Source: Deltaproteobacteria bacterium (GTDB lineage Bacteria; Desulfobacterota; Binatia; UBA9968). From it: a stretch of 5,929 bases of DNA. The notes beneath the pieces were generated by a model. It had not been told where the DNA came from. It ran no database searches and saw only the letters and a list, made by a program, of their open reading frames with translations. The stretch covers positions 1-5,929 of the forward strand of contig JACPDC010000316.1 in the NCBI GenBank assembly GCA_016184235.1, written 5' to 3'. Every line of letters starts with the position of its first letter. Position 1 is the first letter of the stretch. A program made the translations under genes and the position numbers. Shown here piece after piece: positions 4,581 through 5,929 of the stretch.

Positions 4581-5843
4581 ATGGGAAAAACATTCGCTGA
4601 GAAGGTCCTGGCCAGAGCGGCCGGCGTCGCCGGGGCCCGCCCGGGCGAGATCGTGGATGTTTATCCCGATCTCTACATGAGCCACATGGCGAGCTGGCGC
4701 TGCATCCGCACGATGGAGAAGCTCGGCACCGACCAGATCTACGACCCCGACCGCATCGCCATGGTGATGGATCATATCTCGCCGGCTCAGACCGCCAAGA
4801 TCGCCGACGACCAGCGGCTCTGCCGCGAGTACGCGGCCCGGAAAGGAATCAAAAAGTTCTACGACGTCAACGCCGGCATCGCGCACGTGGTGCTGACCGA
4901 GGAAGGTTTTATCCGCCCCGGCATGGTCATCATCGGCACCGACTCGCACACGACCATCTACGGCGCCCTCGGCGCCTTCGGCACGGGCGTCGGCTTCAGC
5001 GAGCTCACCGCCGCCTGGGTCACGGGAAAGCTCTGGATGAAAGTCCCGGAGTCTCTCAAGGTCGTCATCGAAGGGCCGCTGGCGCGCGGCACGAGCTCGA
5101 AGGACGTCATGCTGAAGCTGATCGGCGATCTCACCGCCGACGGCGCCACCTACTGTTCCGTCGAGTTCCACGGCAGCTATACCGAGGGGCTCTCGATCTC
5201 CGACCGCATGACGCTCTGCAACCTCGCGATGGAGCTCGGCGCCAAGAACGGCTTCGTCCGCCCGGACGAGACCACCCGAAGCTACCTGGCCGGGCGCGGC
5301 GTGGCGCCGGGCCAGTATGGCGAAGCGCACCCGGACCCCGATGCGCGCTACCTGAAGAGCGCGACCATCGACGGGCCGAGCCTGGTTCCTCAGATCGCCT
5401 GTCCGCATACGGTGGACAACGTGAAGCCGATCGATCAGGTGGCGGGCACTAAAGTGAACCAGGTCTTCATCGGCTCCTGCGCCAACGCCAAGTACGAGGA
5501 TCTGGTGGAGGCGGCGAAGATCCTCAAAGGGCGCAAGATCGCGCCGGGGGTGAGGCTCTTGGTGAGCCCGGCCTCGAAAGATATTGTCGCGCGCACGGTG
5601 AAGGACGGGACCTACTCTGTTTTTCTCGAGGCGGGCGCGCTGATCACCAACCCGGGCTGCAGCGCGTGCGCGGGGGACGGCGGCGTGATGGCCGACGGCG
5701 AGGTCACGCTCTCGACCGCGAACCGCAACTTCCAGGGGCGCATGGGAAGCTATAAGGCGGAGATCTATCTAGGGAGCCCGGCGGTGGCCGCGGCGACCGC
5801 GATCCGGGGAGTGATCAGTGATCCGAGAGAATTTTTACCTTAG
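4581..5843 (+). CDS. LeuC-like large subunit of an aconitase-family dehydratase, all Fe-S ligands present
   Basis: This 420-residue protein is a complete LeuC-type large subunit. The [4Fe-4S] ligands are Cys300 in IGSCANAKYEDL and Cys360 and Cys363 in NPGCSACAG. Other family active-site landmarks are D64-H65, GIAHVV (99-104), GTDSHTTIYGALGAFGTG (119-136), ACPHTVDNVKP (273-283) and NRNFQGRMGS (381-390), whose arginines contact substrate carboxylates. It should form a hydro-lyase with the small subunit encoded just upstream. The order small then large is the reverse of the first pair. AAAGAGG ends at 4571, nine bases before ATG 4581. The length matches the short (about 420 aa) archaeal/bacterial homoaconitase-isopropylmalate dehydratase type rather than the roughly 465-aa enterobacterial LeuC. 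Similarity to the protein at 1089-2342 is moderate and spread along the whole length, so any duplication is old. The substrate is not deducible; leucine synthesis is disfavoured by context. Confidence 0.93.
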   Translation: MGKTFAEKVLARAAGVAGARPGEIVDVYPDLYMSHMASWRCIRTMEKLGTDQIYDPDRIAMVMDHISPAQTAKIADDQRLCREYAARKGIKKFYDVNAGIAHVVLTEEGFIRPGMVIIGTDSHTTIYGALGAFGTGVGFSELTAAWVTGKLWMKVPESLKVVIEGPLARGTSSKDVMLKLIGDLTADGATYCSVEFHGSYTEGLSISDRMTLCNLAMELGAKNGFVRPDETTRSYLAGRGVAPGQYGEAHPDPDARYLKSATIDGPSLVPQIACPHTVDNVKPIDQVAGTKVNQVFIGSCANAKYEDLVEAAKILKGRKIAPGVRLLVSPASKDIVARTVKDGTYSVFLEAGALITNPGCSACAGDGGVMADGEVTLSTANRNFQGRMGSYKAEIYLGSPAVAAATAIRGVISDPREFLP

Positions 5844-5860
5844 CAGCCTGCAGGGGATAC

Positions 5861-5929
5861 TTAAGGGCCGTGTGGCATCAACCGGCCCGGGGAGATCTCG
5901 AAGGGCCTGTCCTCGTTGCACTCGGAATC
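5861..5929 (-). CDS. Possible 3' end of a convergent gene, product unknown
   Basis: Read on the - strand from the window edge, one frame is open for 22 codons (DSECNEDRPFEIS..., ending LMPHGP) and stops at TAA (5863-5861). The composition is protein-like, but the fragment is too short to recognise, and another - strand frame is open here too. If real, its gene would converge with the operon, with 17 bp between the two stop codons. The remaining bases, 5844-5860, show nothing identifiable. Confidence 0.22.
   Translation of the reverse strand, partial: DSECNEDRPFEISPGRLMPHGP
5865..5888. other. Short GC-rich stem downstream of the operon
   Basis: GGGCCG (5865-5870) and CGGCCC (5883-5888) form a perfect 6-bp stem with a 12-base loop, 21 bases after the last stop. 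There is no T-run on either side, so this is not a recognisable intrinsic terminator. It may help stop transcription in another way or be chance in GC-rich sequence. Confidence 0.2.

Noticed and set aside
3729..5408. 559-residue open frame on the - strand
   Set aside because: It is antisense to three well-supported genes. The composition is biased (Arg, Asp, Gly, Ala) with no motif, so it is a codon-bias shadow.
5865..5888. Rho-independent terminator after the operon
   Set aside because: The 6-bp stem has a 12-base loop and no following T-run, so it does not meet the usual form; kept only as a low-confidence stem.

Overview
The window is GC-rich bacterial DNA with short intergenic gaps. Five complete genes lie on the + strand behind the 3' end of a sixth. 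The taxon cannot be fixed from the sequence. The codon bias towards G/C third positions, and an intergenic palindrome built of 9-bp units, suggest an uncultivated soil or groundwater proteobacterium-like lineage (deltaproteobacterial, Rokubacteria, Binatota or NC10 type). That is a guess, not a demonstrated assignment.

Layout: (1) 1-177, the C-terminal end of a PIN-domain (VapC-like) ribonuclease. (2) 178-341, an intergenic region with a good sigma70-like promoter and a perfect 7-bp inverted repeat (303-326) that could be a GntR operator. (3) 342-1046, a GntR/FCD-family transcriptional regulator. (4) 1089-2342, an aconitase/isopropylmalate-dehydratase (LeuC-like) large subunit in which all three [4Fe-4S] cysteine ligands are absent. 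(5) 2343-2470, a 128-bp gap filled by a long imperfect palindrome of 9-bp repeat units. (6) 2471-2965, a LeuD-like small subunit with an altered swivel-loop motif. (7) 2983-4062, an ornithine cyclodeaminase/mu-crystallin family oxidoreductase. (8) 4059-4574, a canonical LeuD-like small subunit. (9) 4581-5843, a canonical LeuC-like large subunit with all three cluster cysteines. (10) 5844-5929, an 86-bp tail with no supported + strand gene and possibly the 3' end of a convergent gene.

The block from 342 to 5843 looks like one catabolic operon under its own GntR regulator. Its order is mirror-symmetric: large(no cluster)-small(altered)-OCD-small(canonical)-large(canonical). One hydro-lyase pair is predicted to be a normal Fe-S (de)hydratase of a 2- or 3-hydroxy acid. 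The other has lost the cluster ligands but keeps much of the substrate-binding framework, so it is either a cluster-independent enzyme or a non-catalytic partner of the first. The OCD-family gene between them suggests a substrate that passes through an imine or keto/amino acid. No leuA or leuB is present, which argues against ordinary leucine biosynthesis. The pathway and substrate cannot be named from this window.
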